DNA of 64,000 bases from Rossellomorea orangium (GTDB lineage Bacteria; Bacillota; Bacilli; Bacillales; Bacillaceae_B), in the NCBI RefSeq assembly GCF_019334305.1, contig NZ_JAHWGH010000017.1, positions 403,035 to 467,034 on the forward strand, written 5' to 3'. The notes under the pieces are model-generated. The model searched no databases. It worked only from the letters and a program-made list of their open reading frames with translations, and had not been told where the DNA came from. Shown here piece by piece: positions 33,581 through 42,739 of this stretch; the stretch's first letter is position 1; every line of letters begins with the position of its first letter. A program made the position numbers and the translations under genes.

Positions 33581-33807
33581 CACTGTTGACACCCCTCTTA
33601 TAGTTTAAAAAATTATGACTAGCTACTAATATCATACGATAATACCATGTATAAATTCAATATGCGATTCCTACCATCCTGTAAAGCGCATACAACTCTC
33701 CTTCTATTCTAGACCTTTTTCGGAAAAAAATAAAATAATAGAAAGGGATTTTTGATGAATCCTGTAAAAAAAAGTACGAAAAAGGGATTTTGAGATGAGT
33801 ACAAACA

Positions 33808-33843
33808 GAAATAAGCCGCCTAAAGATCTCCTTTAGGCGGCAA
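33808..33843 (-). terminator. spoIIIA operon terminator
   Basis: GCCGCCTAAAG / CTTTAGGCGGC with an 11-base stem on the minus strand, followed by TTATTTC. It ends the spoIIIA operon before accB. Confidence 0.75.
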
Positions 33844-33853
33844 GGATTTTCAT

Positions 33854-34411
33854 TTATTCAGTTGTGGGTTGGAATTCCACAGCAACTGGCTTCATTTGCC
33901 CCACTTCACTCATTACCAGACGGATGATTTCGTTGGCATCTGCTTTAGAGTGCTCCTTGTCTGATTTCACTGTGATGCGGATGTTTTCTCCGTTCGCTCT
34001 TACCAGTGCATCCTCATATCCCATTGTTTTAATCATGGTTTCGAGGACCGATTCTGTCATTGCAAGTTCTCGAAGATTTTCCATCTGCTCATAAGCTGCA
34101 CTCTTTTCTTCTGCAGACACATCTGCGTTTGCTACTTTTGCTTCAAGTTCTTCACGGAGCTGTTCACGCTGGTCTGTCACTTCTAAACGGAGTGCTTCGA
34201 ACATTTCATTTCCTGCCGCGTCGGTCACTACTTCCATGTCAGTGCCTGACATCGTTTCTTTATCTCCACCTTTCGCCTGCTCTTTTCCATCCTTTTCCTG
34301 ATAGGCCATATCTGTCGCCTGCTGCGTGGGCGACGTAATGTAATAAACCGAGAGTACGATTACAAGGCTCAACATCGTTAATAACCAAACTGTTTGTTTT
34401 TTAAGTAACAT
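33854..34411 (-). CDS. spoIIIAH: sporulation channel protein SpoIIIAH
   Basis: 185 residues. A single N-terminal membrane segment (about 8-25) is followed by a charged helical linker and a YscJ/FliF-like domain. It assembles with SpoIIQ across the forespore membranes into the feeding-channel ring that keeps sigma-G active. Last gene of the spoIIIA operon. Confidence 0.95.
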   Translation of the reverse strand: MLLKKQTVWLLTMLSLVIVLSVYYITSPTQQATDMAYQEKDGKEQAKGGDKETMSGTDMEVVTDAAGNEMFEALRLEVTDQREQLREELEAKVANADVSAEEKSAAYEQMENLRELAMTESVLETMIKTMGYEDALVRANGENIRITVKSDKEHSKADANEIIRLVMSEVGQMKPVAVEFQPTTE

Positions 34412-34425
34412 CTATCATTTCCCCC

Positions 34426-35076
34426 TTATTGTTTGGGCAGGACCGACACCCTGTGGCTTGGAACATTAAGCGAACGGGTTACGGCCTCTATAATCCATTT
34501 TTTGATTTGTATGTTATCGGCACCTTTTGCTACTACAAGGACACCGCTGACTTTAGGCTTTTTCGTTTCTTTCACAATGGGAACTTCCTTATCTCCGTTA
34601 TTGACAATGACGATTTCTTCTTCTTGTGATTTATCTTCTATCGACCGCTTCCCACCTTCTTTATCTTCTTCATCAGTGGATTGCACCTTGGTCGATTCAT
34701 TCTTCTCATACACTTTCGATTCTGTCGCTTCTACATTGACTACCACATACACATCGCTTACCCCGACGATTTGATCAAGTGCTTCTTTCAACTGATTTTC
34801 GTATTGATCTTCGTACCCCCTCATCGAACCATCCGATTCCTTTTGACTGGAGCCGAACGCCTCCACATCCTGGGTTCCTCCATCCACGGTCTTCGCGACC
34901 TCGATGCCCCTATCACTGCTCCACAGATCACTGATCAGCATGAAAGCGACACCAACCAGCAGAACGATGAGAAAATAATGCAACCTTTTTCCTTTTTTAA
35001 CTTTGGGCGGAGAATTCGCATCTTCCTTTGACAACCATTCCTTCAATAGATTCAGCGGACCTTTATTAAAGTTCAT
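34426..35076 (-). CDS. spoIIIAG: sporulation channel protein SpoIIIAG
   Basis: 216 residues: N-terminal cytoplasmic part, one membrane segment (about 30-48), then a ring-building domain (LKEALDQIVGVSDVYVVVNVEA, and VSGVLVVAKGADNIQIKKWI). SpoIIIAG forms a large ring in the mother-cell membrane of the feeding tube. I chose ATG 35076 after GGGGAAGG. It overlaps spoIIIAF by 11 bases. Confidence 0.95.
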   Translation of the reverse strand: MNFNKGPLNLLKEWLSKEDANSPPKVKKGKRLHYFLIVLLVGVAFMLISDLWSSDRGIEVAKTVDGGTQDVEAFGSSQKESDGSMRGYEDQYENQLKEALDQIVGVSDVYVVVNVEATESKVYEKNESTKVQSTDEEDKEGGKRSIEDKSQEEEIVIVNNGDKEVPIVKETKKPKVSGVLVVAKGADNIQIKKWIIEAVTRSLNVPSHRVSVLPKQ

Positions 35077-35695
35077 TTCCTTCCCCAGTCCCCCCTTCAA
35101 CGGTAATGATTATTTTGTCTGGTGTAAGATTCCATTGTTCGGCAAGTAAGGAGGCCAATCGGGACGTATCCTCTTCTGATGTGTTCTTTCTCGCTTCAGA
35201 CCCCGTATCGATTTCAACGTTCTGGACTGTTTCAATTGTGCTGTCTGTTTCACTTTCTTTGTCTTTCATTAGGACTGATACTTCTGAAATACTATCAGGA
35301 ACATTTTCCAGATCATCTGCTTGTACGGTTATTTTCTCAATAACTTTACCGTGTTCATCCATCAGCTCCTTTTCTGCTTGTTGTTTCATTTGGACAGCCA
35401 TCTGTTCTAAAATATATGCATGTTGTGAGGCTTGTATTTCTTTTTTCTTCATTTCTATTACATTTTCTACAGAATTATTCTGAGAAGTTCCATTAAAATC
35501 GATTGAATTCATCACTTCATCAAAATCGGTGGACATTAATTTGAACAGCGGTGTGAGGATGATGGTGATCAGTAGTAAGCCCGTCACGATTTTGGCATAT
35601 TTTTGCATGTTGGAGCTTGGAAGAAGCATGTCGATGACGGTGGCTAATAGGACAAAGATAATGATATTCGTAATCCAATCGGTTAGAAATGACAA
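35066..35695 (-). CDS. spoIIIAF: sporulation protein SpoIIIAF
   Basis: 209 residues: two N-terminal membrane segments (to about residue 58), then a soluble domain rich in Glu/Ser and ending LAEQWNLTPDKIIITVEGG, the ring-building end. The length is usual. Part of the mother-cell SpoIIIA complex. Confidence 0.95.
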   Translation of the reverse strand: MSFLTDWITNIIIFVLLATVIDMLLPSSNMQKYAKIVTGLLLITIILTPLFKLMSTDFDEVMNSIDFNGTSQNNSVENVIEMKKKEIQASQHAYILEQMAVQMKQQAEKELMDEHGKVIEKITVQADDLENVPDSISEVSVLMKDKESETDSTIETVQNVEIDTGSEARKNTSEEDTSRLASLLAEQWNLTPDKIIITVEGGTGEGNEL

Positions 35696-35708
35696 AGCTT
35701 CTTCCTCC

Positions 35709-36917
35709 TTATCGCATCATCATCGTGATATTGCCTGCTGCAATAATGACCGTAAGACTTAAGAAAAACATGAATGACACGATGGCCAGGGCTGCAAATA
35801 CATAGATTACACTCTTAGCGATTGTATCGAGACATTCTATGACCGGTCCTCCACCCAGGGGTTGCAGAAGGGCAGCGGCAAGTTTATATATAAATGCAAT
35901 CATGAGGATCTTGATGGCAGGAAACGCCGCAATGATCAGTACGATGGCGACTCCCGCTATCCCTACCGTATTCTTAAGAAGGACCGACGCGCTGATTACC
36001 GTATCAGTGGCATCTGTGAACATCCTTCCGATGACAGGGACAAAGTTTCCTGTCACAAATTTCGCCGTTCGGATCGTAATGCCGTCCGTCACGGCGGCAG
36101 TGGCCCCCTGCACGGAAATAACACCGAGAAAGACCGTCATGAATGCTCCCAGGAGTCCGATACTCCAGGTCCTCAAAAGCTGAGCCAGCTGTGTCACTTT
36201 ATAGTGAACGGAAAGAGTGCTCACGATGCTCAGGAGTGCGGAAAGGAATAGGAGCGGCAGCACGATATTTTGAATGAGTAAGCCGCTTGTATTCATAAGA
36301 AATATAATCACAGGATGAAAGAATGCTGCCGAAACCACTCCGCCTGAAGCGGCAATCAAGGCGAGCAGCAGGGGGATGAGGGCGATGATGAAATGAACCA
36401 TGGTGGAGATAGCATCCCTGGTGTAATCGATCGCCACATGAAAACTGTTCAGGGCAATGATGATCAATACCATGAAAATGATGCTATACGCCACCTTACT
36501 GACACTCCCCCCTTCGAAAGAATTCTGAAGGGATTGAAGAAACATACTGAAAATCGTGAGCATGATCAGGGTCCCCAACAATTTCCCATTCATCACGAGC
36601 TCTTGAAAGGCAAATTTGAAGATGCCGCTGAACCACACCTTGAATGAAAATTCTTTTTCCCCTTTCATGAAATCAATCAAACTGCCTTTTTGACTTTCAG
36701 GAAGAAACCCGCCGTACTGATCGACGATGTCATTCCAGTATCCTGTTAGTTCTTCAATCCCTAATCGGTCCAGCTGAGTATCGATCATTTCCTGCTGAAT
36801 GGTTGAATCGGGAGGGCTCTCCCCTTCTCCCTCTTCTGCTTGTCCACTTGAGGTGCTTATGATAAATAAGACGAGTGCCATGACGATAATCCGATATAGC
36901 TGCAACATTTTTTCCAC
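35709..36917 (-). CDS. spoIIIAE: sporulation protein SpoIIIAE
   Basis: 402 residues with an N-terminal signal-like segment and many membrane segments from about residue 100 to the end. It is the largest membrane component of the SpoIIIA feeding-tube apparatus. ATG 36917 lies after GAGGTGG. Confidence 0.95.
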   Translation of the reverse strand: MEKMLQLYRIIVMALVLFIISTSSGQAEEGEGESPPDSTIQQEMIDTQLDRLGIEELTGYWNDIVDQYGGFLPESQKGSLIDFMKGEKEFSFKVWFSGIFKFAFQELVMNGKLLGTLIMLTIFSMFLQSLQNSFEGGSVSKVAYSIIFMVLIIIALNSFHVAIDYTRDAISTMVHFIIALIPLLLALIAASGGVVSAAFFHPVIIFLMNTSGLLIQNIVLPLLFLSALLSIVSTLSVHYKVTQLAQLLRTWSIGLLGAFMTVFLGVISVQGATAAVTDGITIRTAKFVTGNFVPVIGRMFTDATDTVISASVLLKNTVGIAGVAIVLIIAAFPAIKILMIAFIYKLAAALLQPLGGGPVIECLDTIAKSVIYVFAALAIVSFMFFLSLTVIIAAGNITMMMR

Positions 36918-36932
36918 CTCTTAACGTTTCGC

Positions 36933-37325
36933 TTATCCAGTCGGTATCATATTGATAATTGTTTCGATCATCACTGTAAGGATGGGAACAGCCATTGCCA
37001 ATATTAATATTTTTCCGGCAAGCTCCACTTTTGCTGCAAGGGCCCCCTGCCCGGCATCTTTCGTAATATGAGAAGCAAATTCCGCTATGTAGGCGATGCC
37101 GATGATCTTTAAGATGGTTTCCACATACACCATGTTCACATTTGCGTTGGCAGCAAGTTTTTCAATCATATGGATGATCGAGTAGATCTGGTCAATCAGA
37201 AAAAGAAAAATCGTACAGCCTGTAAATACAATGAGCAGGAAAGCAAAATTCGGTTTCTGTTCTTTAACAATTAACGCAAGAAAGGTCGCAACCAATGCAA
37301 TACCTACAATTTGAATGATTTCAAT
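36933..37325 (-). CDS. spoIIIAD: sporulation protein SpoIIIAD (ATT start likely)
   Basis: About 130 residues with two or three membrane segments and ANVNMVYVETILKIIGIAYIAEF, hallmark of SpoIIIAD. The first ordinary start codon (TTG 37295) would drop ten residues that fit the B. subtilis N-terminus (IEIIQIVGIAL). In that frame the only candidate is an ATT at 37325, eight bases after GAGGGGG. I therefore place the start there; this needs proof. Otherwise 36933-37295. Confidence 0.8.
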   Translation of the reverse strand: MEIIQIVGIALVATFLALIVKEQKPNFAFLLIVFTGCTIFLFLIDQIYSIIHMIEKLAANANVNMVYVETILKIIGIAYIAEFASHITKDAGQGALAAKVELAGKILILAMAVPILTVMIETIINMIPTG

Positions 37326-37339
37326 CGCCGACGCCCCCT

Positions 37340-37546
37340 CTATCCTTGATATAAGAAGACCGACTTAATCTTCTGGAACAAATCATCGACAATCGAGGCC
37401 ACCATGAACAAAATATAGATGAATCCAAACAACGTGACCCACTGGGCATATTCTTTTTTTCCCACCTGGTCTAGTATCGTGTGTAAAAAGGCGACCACTA
37501 TCCCTACCCCTGCAATCTTGAAAATAATATCCACGTCAATTCCCAT
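37340..37546 (-). CDS. spoIIIAC: sporulation protein SpoIIIAC
   Basis: 68 residues, two hydrophobic segments: IIFKIAGVGIVVAFLHTIL and WVTLFGFIYILFMVASIV. Paralog of the SpoIIIAD family within the complex. Short gap of 14 bases to spoIIIAD. Confidence 0.95.
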   Translation of the reverse strand: MGIDVDIIFKIAGVGIVVAFLHTILDQVGKKEYAQWVTLFGFIYILFMVASIVDDLFQKIKSVFLYQG

Positions 37547-37600
37547 TGTTATTTCCCTCCTGGTTTCTACATGCTAAATCCCCCGTCCGGGAGCGGCAAA

Positions 37601-38116
37601 TCAAAGCAATAGGATGATCAGCAGCAATCCCGATAGAAAGCCTAAACTCTTCGTCATCTTTTCATATTTCCTCTGTTTTTCTACGGCTTCTGTTTCTTCC
37701 CTTTCAAGATGCTTCAGAGCAAGCTGGATATGTTTCTGTTGAGTCATCATATCGTGTCTGCCCAGATTTTCTCCGAATTGCTTAAGGATTTCGAATTCAC
37801 CTGACTTGAAAGCCGTTAATTTCCAAATATCATTGAGGCTCTCTTCCCATGCTTTCTTCACGGAGATTTCCTGCTCGGTCAATTTCTTAGAAAATGTTTC
37901 AAAAAACCAGGAAACAGGCTTTTGCAGCTGCTTGGAAATCTTTCTGGTTGCTTCATGCAAAGGGGTATGACTGTAGGTGATCTCTGCTTCCAAAGACTGA
38001 AGTGCCACTTTCAGCAATCGAAGCTGGCGGGGACGTTCCGTCAAATATTTCGAAGCTTCGAATCCTGCCCAGGAAGTGGATAGGAGAATAAAAACTGCAC
38101 CGATCAGTTTGATCAT
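37601..38116 (-). CDS. spoIIIAB: sporulation protein SpoIIIAB
   Basis: 171 residues, one N-terminal and one C-terminal membrane segment (residues 3-20 and about 152-170) flanking a helical soluble part. It resembles the GspF-type assembly component. It abuts the spoIIIAA stop with no gap. Confidence 0.94.
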   Translation of the reverse strand: MIKLIGAVFILLSTSWAGFEASKYLTERPRQLRLLKVALQSLEAEITYSHTPLHEATRKISKQLQKPVSWFFETFSKKLTEQEISVKKAWEESLNDIWKLTAFKSGEFEILKQFGENLGRHDMMTQQKHIQLALKHLEREETEAVEKQRKYEKMTKSLGFLSGLLLIILLL

Positions 38117-39040
38117 TTATGTCACACTCACTTTTTTGAGAAGAGATTTACCGTGTTGGTCCCACACTTCATGAACCATTCCGGGTTCATCCCCTCTCCT
38201 TAGTTCAACGAAACGCTCAATCGTTTGGAGACTCACTAAGTCCTTGATCACCGGTCTTTTTCTCACTTCATTCAGTGTTGCTCCATGAGTCGTCATGACC
38301 AGAGTGATACCGGCATTCACGGCTTCCTGGATGGCTTGACCATCTTCTTTCCGCCCGATTTCATCGACAATCAGGACATCGGGGCTCATGGAACGAATCA
38401 GCATCATCATGCCTTCCGCCTTTGGACACGCATCCAGCACGTCCACTCTCGGCCCAAACATCAGCTGTGGAATTCCATTCACACATCCGGCAATTTCCGA
38501 ACGTTCATCGACGATCCCCACTTTATAAGGCGGGATATTTTTTTCTGGGATACCCGTGGAAATCATCCTGGCAAGATCCCTGAGGAGCGTCGTTTTTCCG
38601 GTCTGGGGTGAACCGATCATCATCGTATGCTTCCAGCCTTCGTTGTAAACATAAGGTAAAATGGACTGTGCAATACCAATTTTCTCCCTGGCGATACGGA
38701 TATTAAAGGAAGAGAGGCTGCGAATCCCTTTTACGACACCTCCTTCGAGTATCACTTTCCCGGCAAGACCTACACGATGACCGCCTTCAATCGTGATATA
38801 GCCCCTTTTCAATTCTTCTTCCAATGTATAAAATGAATGGCGCGATAATTTGTTAATGAGCTGTTCACTATCATCCTCTGTCACGACATAGGAGAGAAAA
38901 TGGGGTTTCCCTCGTGCCGTGACTTCCAAAACACGGTTGGTTCGGATCCTTATTTCCTCTATCCGATCGATCAGTTCTTGTGGAAGAGTCAGGACTTTTT
39001 CAGAAATAGTGCTGGGTAGTAAGGCTAGAACTTCTTGCAT
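38117..39040 (-). CDS. spoIIIAA: sporulation ATPase SpoIIIAA
   Basis: 307 residues; secretion-ATPase-like. Walker A GSPQTGKTTLLRD near residue 142 and Walker B VLIVDEIG near 220. It is thought to power or assemble the feeding-tube complex in the mother cell. First gene of the operon, start ATG after AGGAGGTAC. Confidence 0.95.
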   Translation of the reverse strand: MQEVLALLPSTISEKVLTLPQELIDRIEEIRIRTNRVLEVTARGKPHFLSYVVTEDDSEQLINKLSRHSFYTLEEELKRGYITIEGGHRVGLAGKVILEGGVVKGIRSLSSFNIRIAREKIGIAQSILPYVYNEGWKHTMMIGSPQTGKTTLLRDLARMISTGIPEKNIPPYKVGIVDERSEIAGCVNGIPQLMFGPRVDVLDACPKAEGMMMLIRSMSPDVLIVDEIGRKEDGQAIQEAVNAGITLVMTTHGATLNEVRKRPVIKDLVSLQTIERFVELRRGDEPGMVHEVWDQHGKSLLKKVSVT

Positions 39041-39119
39041 TTGGAGTACCTCCTAATCTTGTTCCACTTCAGGATGAATGAAAAAGGGAACGCTTCCTCG
39101 TACATGCTTCCCGATAATA

Positions 39120-39149
39120 CAATGTATTCTAGTGAAATAAGATTATGAC
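39120..39149 (-). promoter_or_regulatory. possible sigma-E promoter of spoIIIA
   Basis: Minus strand TCATAAT, 13-base spacer, AATACATT, near the sigma-E consensus, about 80 bases before spoIIIAA. Sigma-E control of the operon is established in B. subtilis. Confidence 0.4.
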
Positions 39150-39232
39150 AGTGGAGGTGGAAGATTTCTGGTTGACGTGGATTTGAATGGAGTAAAATGG
39201 ATGAAGAGTAGAAGCATGTAGCTAAATAAACA

Positions 39233-39270
39233 TAAAAAAAGCCTGAACAGGAGTATTCCCGTTCAGGCTT
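39233..39270 (-). terminator. efp terminator
   Basis: GCCTGAAC / GTTCAGGC followed by T7 on the minus strand, just after efp. Confidence 0.8.
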
Positions 39271-39279
39271 TATGATCAT

Positions 39280-39837
39280 TTATCCACGTGATACGTATGA
39301 TCCATCCGTAGTATTGATGATTAATGTATCCCCTTCGTTGACGAAGAATGGTACGTTAACCACGAGTCCCGTTTCTACAGTAGCAGGTTTTGAACCACCG
39401 GAAGCCGTGTCTCCTTTGATTCCTGGTTCCGTTTCCGTCACCTTCAGTTCGACTGAGTTCGGTAGCTCCACCCCAAGGGTTTCACCTCCGTACATCATGA
39501 TGGATACTTCCATGTTTTCTTTCAAATACTTCAATTCATATTCGATGGAAGTAGCAGGAAGCTCAATTTGATCATAGCTTTCATTATCCATAAATACATG
39601 CATGTCCCCATTTGCATACAGGTACTGCATTTTGCGGTTATCGATTTGCGCTTTCCCTACTTTTTCACCTGCACGGAATGTTTTTTCCTGGATGGCACCT
39701 GTGCGAAGGTTACGGAGTTTAGAACGGACGAACGCGGCTCCCTTACCCGGTTTAACGTGTTGGAAATCGATTACTCGCCAAATCCCGTTGTCGACTTCAA
39801 TCGTTAAGCCTGTACGAAAATCATTTACTGAAATCAT
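39280..39837 (-). CDS. efp: translation elongation factor P
   Basis: 185 residues. Domain I carries [12 protein letters not shown], whose Lys in the KPGKG loop is the site modified in bacilli; domains II/III have TFRAGEKV and the final [17 protein letters not shown]. It relieves ribosome stalling at polyproline. Start after GGAGGAA. Confidence 0.97.
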   Translation of the reverse strand: MISVNDFRTGLTIEVDNGIWRVIDFQHVKPGKGAAFVRSKLRNLRTGAIQEKTFRAGEKVGKAQIDNRKMQYLYANGDMHVFMDNESYDQIELPATSIEYELKYLKENMEVSIMMYGGETLGVELPNSVELKVTETEPGIKGDTASGGSKPATVETGLVVNVPFFVNEGDTLIINTTDGSYVSRG

Positions 39838-39875
39838 GTTTATTCCTCCTATTGTCTAGTAGGCCTTATTCAGGA

Positions 39876-40940
39876 CTAAAATGGTAGAATGATTAGATCT
39901 TTTGTTGAGTGTGTCAGGGTTTTATTCGAATCTTCCGTAATGAGTGTATCATCCTCGATACGTACGCCGCCAACACCCGGTACATAGACACCTGGTTCAA
40001 CCGTTACAATCATTCCAGGCTCAAGAACCACATCAGAGCGTGAGGACAATCCCGGTCCCTCGTGTACTTCAAGACCGATCCCATGTCCTAATGAATGTCC
40101 GAAGTACTCACCATAACCTTTTTCTGTTATGTAATCCCGTGCGATCGCATCCGCTTCTTTACCTGTCATGCCCGGCTTGATTTGTTCCATTGCAAGAAGC
40201 TGAGATTGAAGGACGACATCGTAAATCTCTTTCAATTTCTCGCTCGGTTCACCTACAGATAAAGTGCGTGTCATATCGGAGCAATATCCTTTATAGTATG
40301 CACCATAATCCAATGTTACAAAATCACCTTTTTCAATAACTTTATCACTGGCAACCCCATGAGGAAGTGCAGAACGATTACCTGAGGCTACGATGATATC
40401 AAAAGATGATGACGTCGCTCCTGCTTTTCTCATGAAGAATTCTAATTCGTTGGAAACTTCTAACTCTGTCACACCCGGTTTGATAAAATCTAATATATGC
40501 TTAAATGCTGCATCGGCAATATCAGCCGCATCCTTAATTATATTAAGCTCTTCAGGTGTCTTAATCAAGCGTAACTTTTCCACAAGGCCTGATACAGGCA
40601 CCATTTCCGCTTCCACTGCACCCCGGTAGCTTTCGTATGCACTGTAAGTCATGTCGTTCTTTTCAAAACCGAGCTTTTGTATGCCCAGGTTTTTAGCCTG
40701 TTTCGCTACTTCTTCATGAATCGGTCCCGTGTGCTGAACGATCTCATAATCAGCCGCCTGTTCTGTTGCTTGCTCTATGTATCTGAAATCTGTAATGAAC
40801 AGGGCTTTCTCTTTTGAGATCAATACGACACCGGATGAACCCGTAAAGTTCGTCATATAGCGTCGGTTATACGTACTTGTTAAAAGAATTCCGTCTAATT
40901 CATTTTGTGAAAAGGTCTCTCGTAATCGTTCAATTTTCAT
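39876..40940 (-). CDS. yqhT: Xaa-Pro aminopeptidase (M24 family)
   Basis: 354 residues: creatinase-like N-domain and a pita-bread domain with metal ligands in LDYGAYYKGYCSDMT, GHSLGHGIG, VTVEPGVYV and GVRIEDD. It removes N-terminal residues preceding proline. Overlaps aroQ by 11 bases. Confidence 0.95.
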   Translation of the reverse strand: MKIERLRETFSQNELDGILLTSTYNRRYMTNFTGSSGVVLISKEKALFITDFRYIEQATEQAADYEIVQHTGPIHEEVAKQAKNLGIQKLGFEKNDMTYSAYESYRGAVEAEMVPVSGLVEKLRLIKTPEELNIIKDAADIADAAFKHILDFIKPGVTELEVSNELEFFMRKAGATSSSFDIIVASGNRSALPHGVASDKVIEKGDFVTLDYGAYYKGYCSDMTRTLSVGEPSEKLKEIYDVVLQSQLLAMEQIKPGMTGKEADAIARDYITEKGYGEYFGHSLGHGIGLEVHEGPGLSSRSDVVLEPGMIVTVEPGVYVPGVGGVRIEDDTLITEDSNKTLTHSTKDLIILPF

Positions 40941-41388
40941 CCAAATCCACTCCCTTAATGTGCTTTATGATTGCTTGTAGAGCTAATTCGTATCCAAACA
41001 GTCCCAAACCAACAATCTGCCCAATCGTTTCGGCTGCTATGACTGACTGGTGCCTGAACGCTTCACGGGCATGAATATTTGAGATATGCACTTCCACGAC
41101 CGGTACAGATACGCTTGCCACAGCATCCCTTATGGCATAGCTGTAGTGGGTAAACGCACCGGGATTCAGTATGATTCCACCAAAGGCTTCGTCTTCTGAA
41201 TTATGGATGATATCAATCAAATCCCCTTCATGATTCGATTGGGCGGCAATCAATTGAAAGCCTTCATTTTCTGCTTGTTTCTTTAATTTCTCTTCAAGTT
41301 GAATCAGTGTTACATGACCATAGATTTCAGGTTCCCGCTTTCCTAACCTATTTAAATTCGGGCCATTCAACAGTAAGATTTTAACCAT
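40930..41388 (-). CDS. aroQ: type II 3-dehydroquinate dehydratase
   Basis: 152 residues: LLLNGPNLNRLGKREPEIYG at the start (catalytic Tyr), NPGAFTHYSYAIRDA, and VEVHISNIHAREAFRH. Third step of the shikimate pathway. Start ATG 41388 behind AGGAG. Confidence 0.96.
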   Translation of the reverse strand: MVKILLLNGPNLNRLGKREPEIYGHVTLIQLEEKLKKQAENEGFQLIAAQSNHEGDLIDIIHNSEDEAFGGIILNPGAFTHYSYAIRDAVASVSVPVVEVHISNIHAREAFRHQSVIAAETIGQIVGLGLFGYELALQAIIKHIKGVDLDEN

Positions 41389-41400
41389 ATGTAAACTCCT

Positions 41401-41432
41401 AAAAAAAAAGAATGTTCATCATGAACATTCTA
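41401..41432 (-). terminator. yqhR terminator
   Basis: GAATGTTCATGATGAACATTC stem followed by T9 on the minus strand, in the gap before aroQ. Confidence 0.8.
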
Positions 41433-41482
41433 ACATAAACCTTTTACCTATACCTACATAATTGTCTGATAAATAGGATTTC

Positions 41483-42052
41483 TTAATGAGATACTTCCCC
41501 GGACTTTTCCTTATTATCCTGGTGTCTTAATTCATTTTCTTCATAAGAAATCGAGTAACCTATGAATACCCCATATAGAACATATATACAAAGAGTGGTG
41601 ATTAATGTATGATAATCAATCGCGGTAAAGGATTTTATACTTGGGAAAAGTGGATTAAGAACCAGGAAAAAAGCCAGGTAAAGCACAATCCCATACCCTG
41701 CACCTACCCACATTGACTTGAATTTCCTCAATACTCCATAATAGATAAGGGCCACACCGATCGAGATGACACCGTAGGCGACGATGGATAACACGACTCC
41801 GATCCATTTGTCCACCCAGTTCCCCACTGCCCAAGGTTCGAATATTATATTCGGTTCAATCTTCGTAAAGGAAAAGAAATAGCAGAGATATGCAATCGAA
41901 CTCCAAAACATTCCCCCGATAAACCCAGTGACGACGACCATTGCCGTGAAGGAAAGAGGTTTTTCACTCTGATTCTGCTCTAAACGAGGGTTTTCTTTAC
42001 TTTCTTCCGTACCCTCCTGGACTTTTTCATGTTGACCTTTTTGTTCTGCCAT
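41483..42052 (-). CDS. yqhR: membrane protein YqhR
   Basis: 189 residues. A charged N-terminus (EQKGQHEKVQEGTEESK) precedes four membrane segments. It matches the conserved unknown YqhR family next to aroQ. Start ATG 42052 after GGAGGTG; the longer ORF begins inside that site. Function unknown. Confidence 0.85.
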   Translation of the reverse strand: MAEQKGQHEKVQEGTEESKENPRLEQNQSEKPLSFTAMVVVTGFIGGMFWSSIAYLCYFFSFTKIEPNIIFEPWAVGNWVDKWIGVVLSIVAYGVISIGVALIYYGVLRKFKSMWVGAGYGIVLYLAFFLVLNPLFPSIKSFTAIDYHTLITTLCIYVLYGVFIGYSISYEENELRHQDNKEKSGEVSH

Positions 42053-42357
42053 CTGTAACACCTCCATTCGTAGTATGTCCCATCGAATGAAACATTTGCA
42101 TATAATTGAGCATATTTCATTTAAACGGCAGGCAGTATTTCACAGAATTACTTAATGAGGAGACCTCTCTCTAGTGCTTTTCTTCATTTTTTAGTAAAAT
42201 AGATAGTATCTTTCGAAACTTCAGAATAAAGATGCGAGAATGGTACATTTATAACACGATAAAAAATCAATTAATACGGTTAAAGAACACACAAATGGTC
42301 TAGAATAATAGTATAGATATCATTTATGATGGATAGTCATGTAAGGAGGTGGCTTTG
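42053..42357. other. intergenic region between yqhR and yqhP
   Basis: About 300 bases of AT-rich DNA, presumably holding the two divergent promoters. I see no ORF or clear hairpin. Confidence 0.5.
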
Positions 42358-42720
42358 TTGAACGCTCGTAATATCTTTGTTTTCACACTCATATTATTGG
42401 CTACGATCGGGCTTGGAACTTCCCTGTTCGGAAATCCTTTAGGACTTGCAAGAAAACTGCTCGTGACAGCAGCTGTCATCGGAATCATCTATTTTATATA
42501 TCGAAGGTGGTTCAGCGGCAGAGGGGCTGGTAATAGCAATGAACAGAGAGCGTTTGTTAAAGCAGCCAAACAATCAAAGAAGCGGCATAAGAGGAAAACT
42601 GCAAGAAAGCCTCAAGTATCCAATGTTTCAAAAAAACGCCCGATACGAAAAAAATCCAATGCCAAACTGACTGTAATTGAAGGTAAAAAGAATAAAAAAA
42701 ACAATCGAGCCTCTTTTTAG
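42358..42720 (+). CDS. yqhP: SA1362-family membrane protein YqhP
   Basis: 120 residues with two N-terminal membrane segments (about 5-24 and 33-50) and a strongly basic tail (KQSKKRHKRKTARK). Start TTG 42358, eight bases after AAGGAGG. Function unknown; a small basic-tailed membrane protein. The stop lies in the terminator hairpin. Confidence 0.8.
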   Translation: MNARNIFVFTLILLATIGLGTSLFGNPLGLARKLLVTAAVIGIIYFIYRRWFSGRGAGNSNEQRAFVKAAKQSKKRHKRKTARKPQVSNVSKKRPIRKKSNAKLTVIEGKKNKKNNRASF

Positions 42721-42739
42721 GAGCTCGATTGTTTTTTTA
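42692..42739. terminator. bidirectional terminator between yqhP and yqhO
   Basis: AACAATCGAGC / GCTCGATTGTT (11-base stem) with A7 and T7 flanks. It serves both converging genes; its left arm lies within the last codons of yqhP. Confidence 0.85.
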
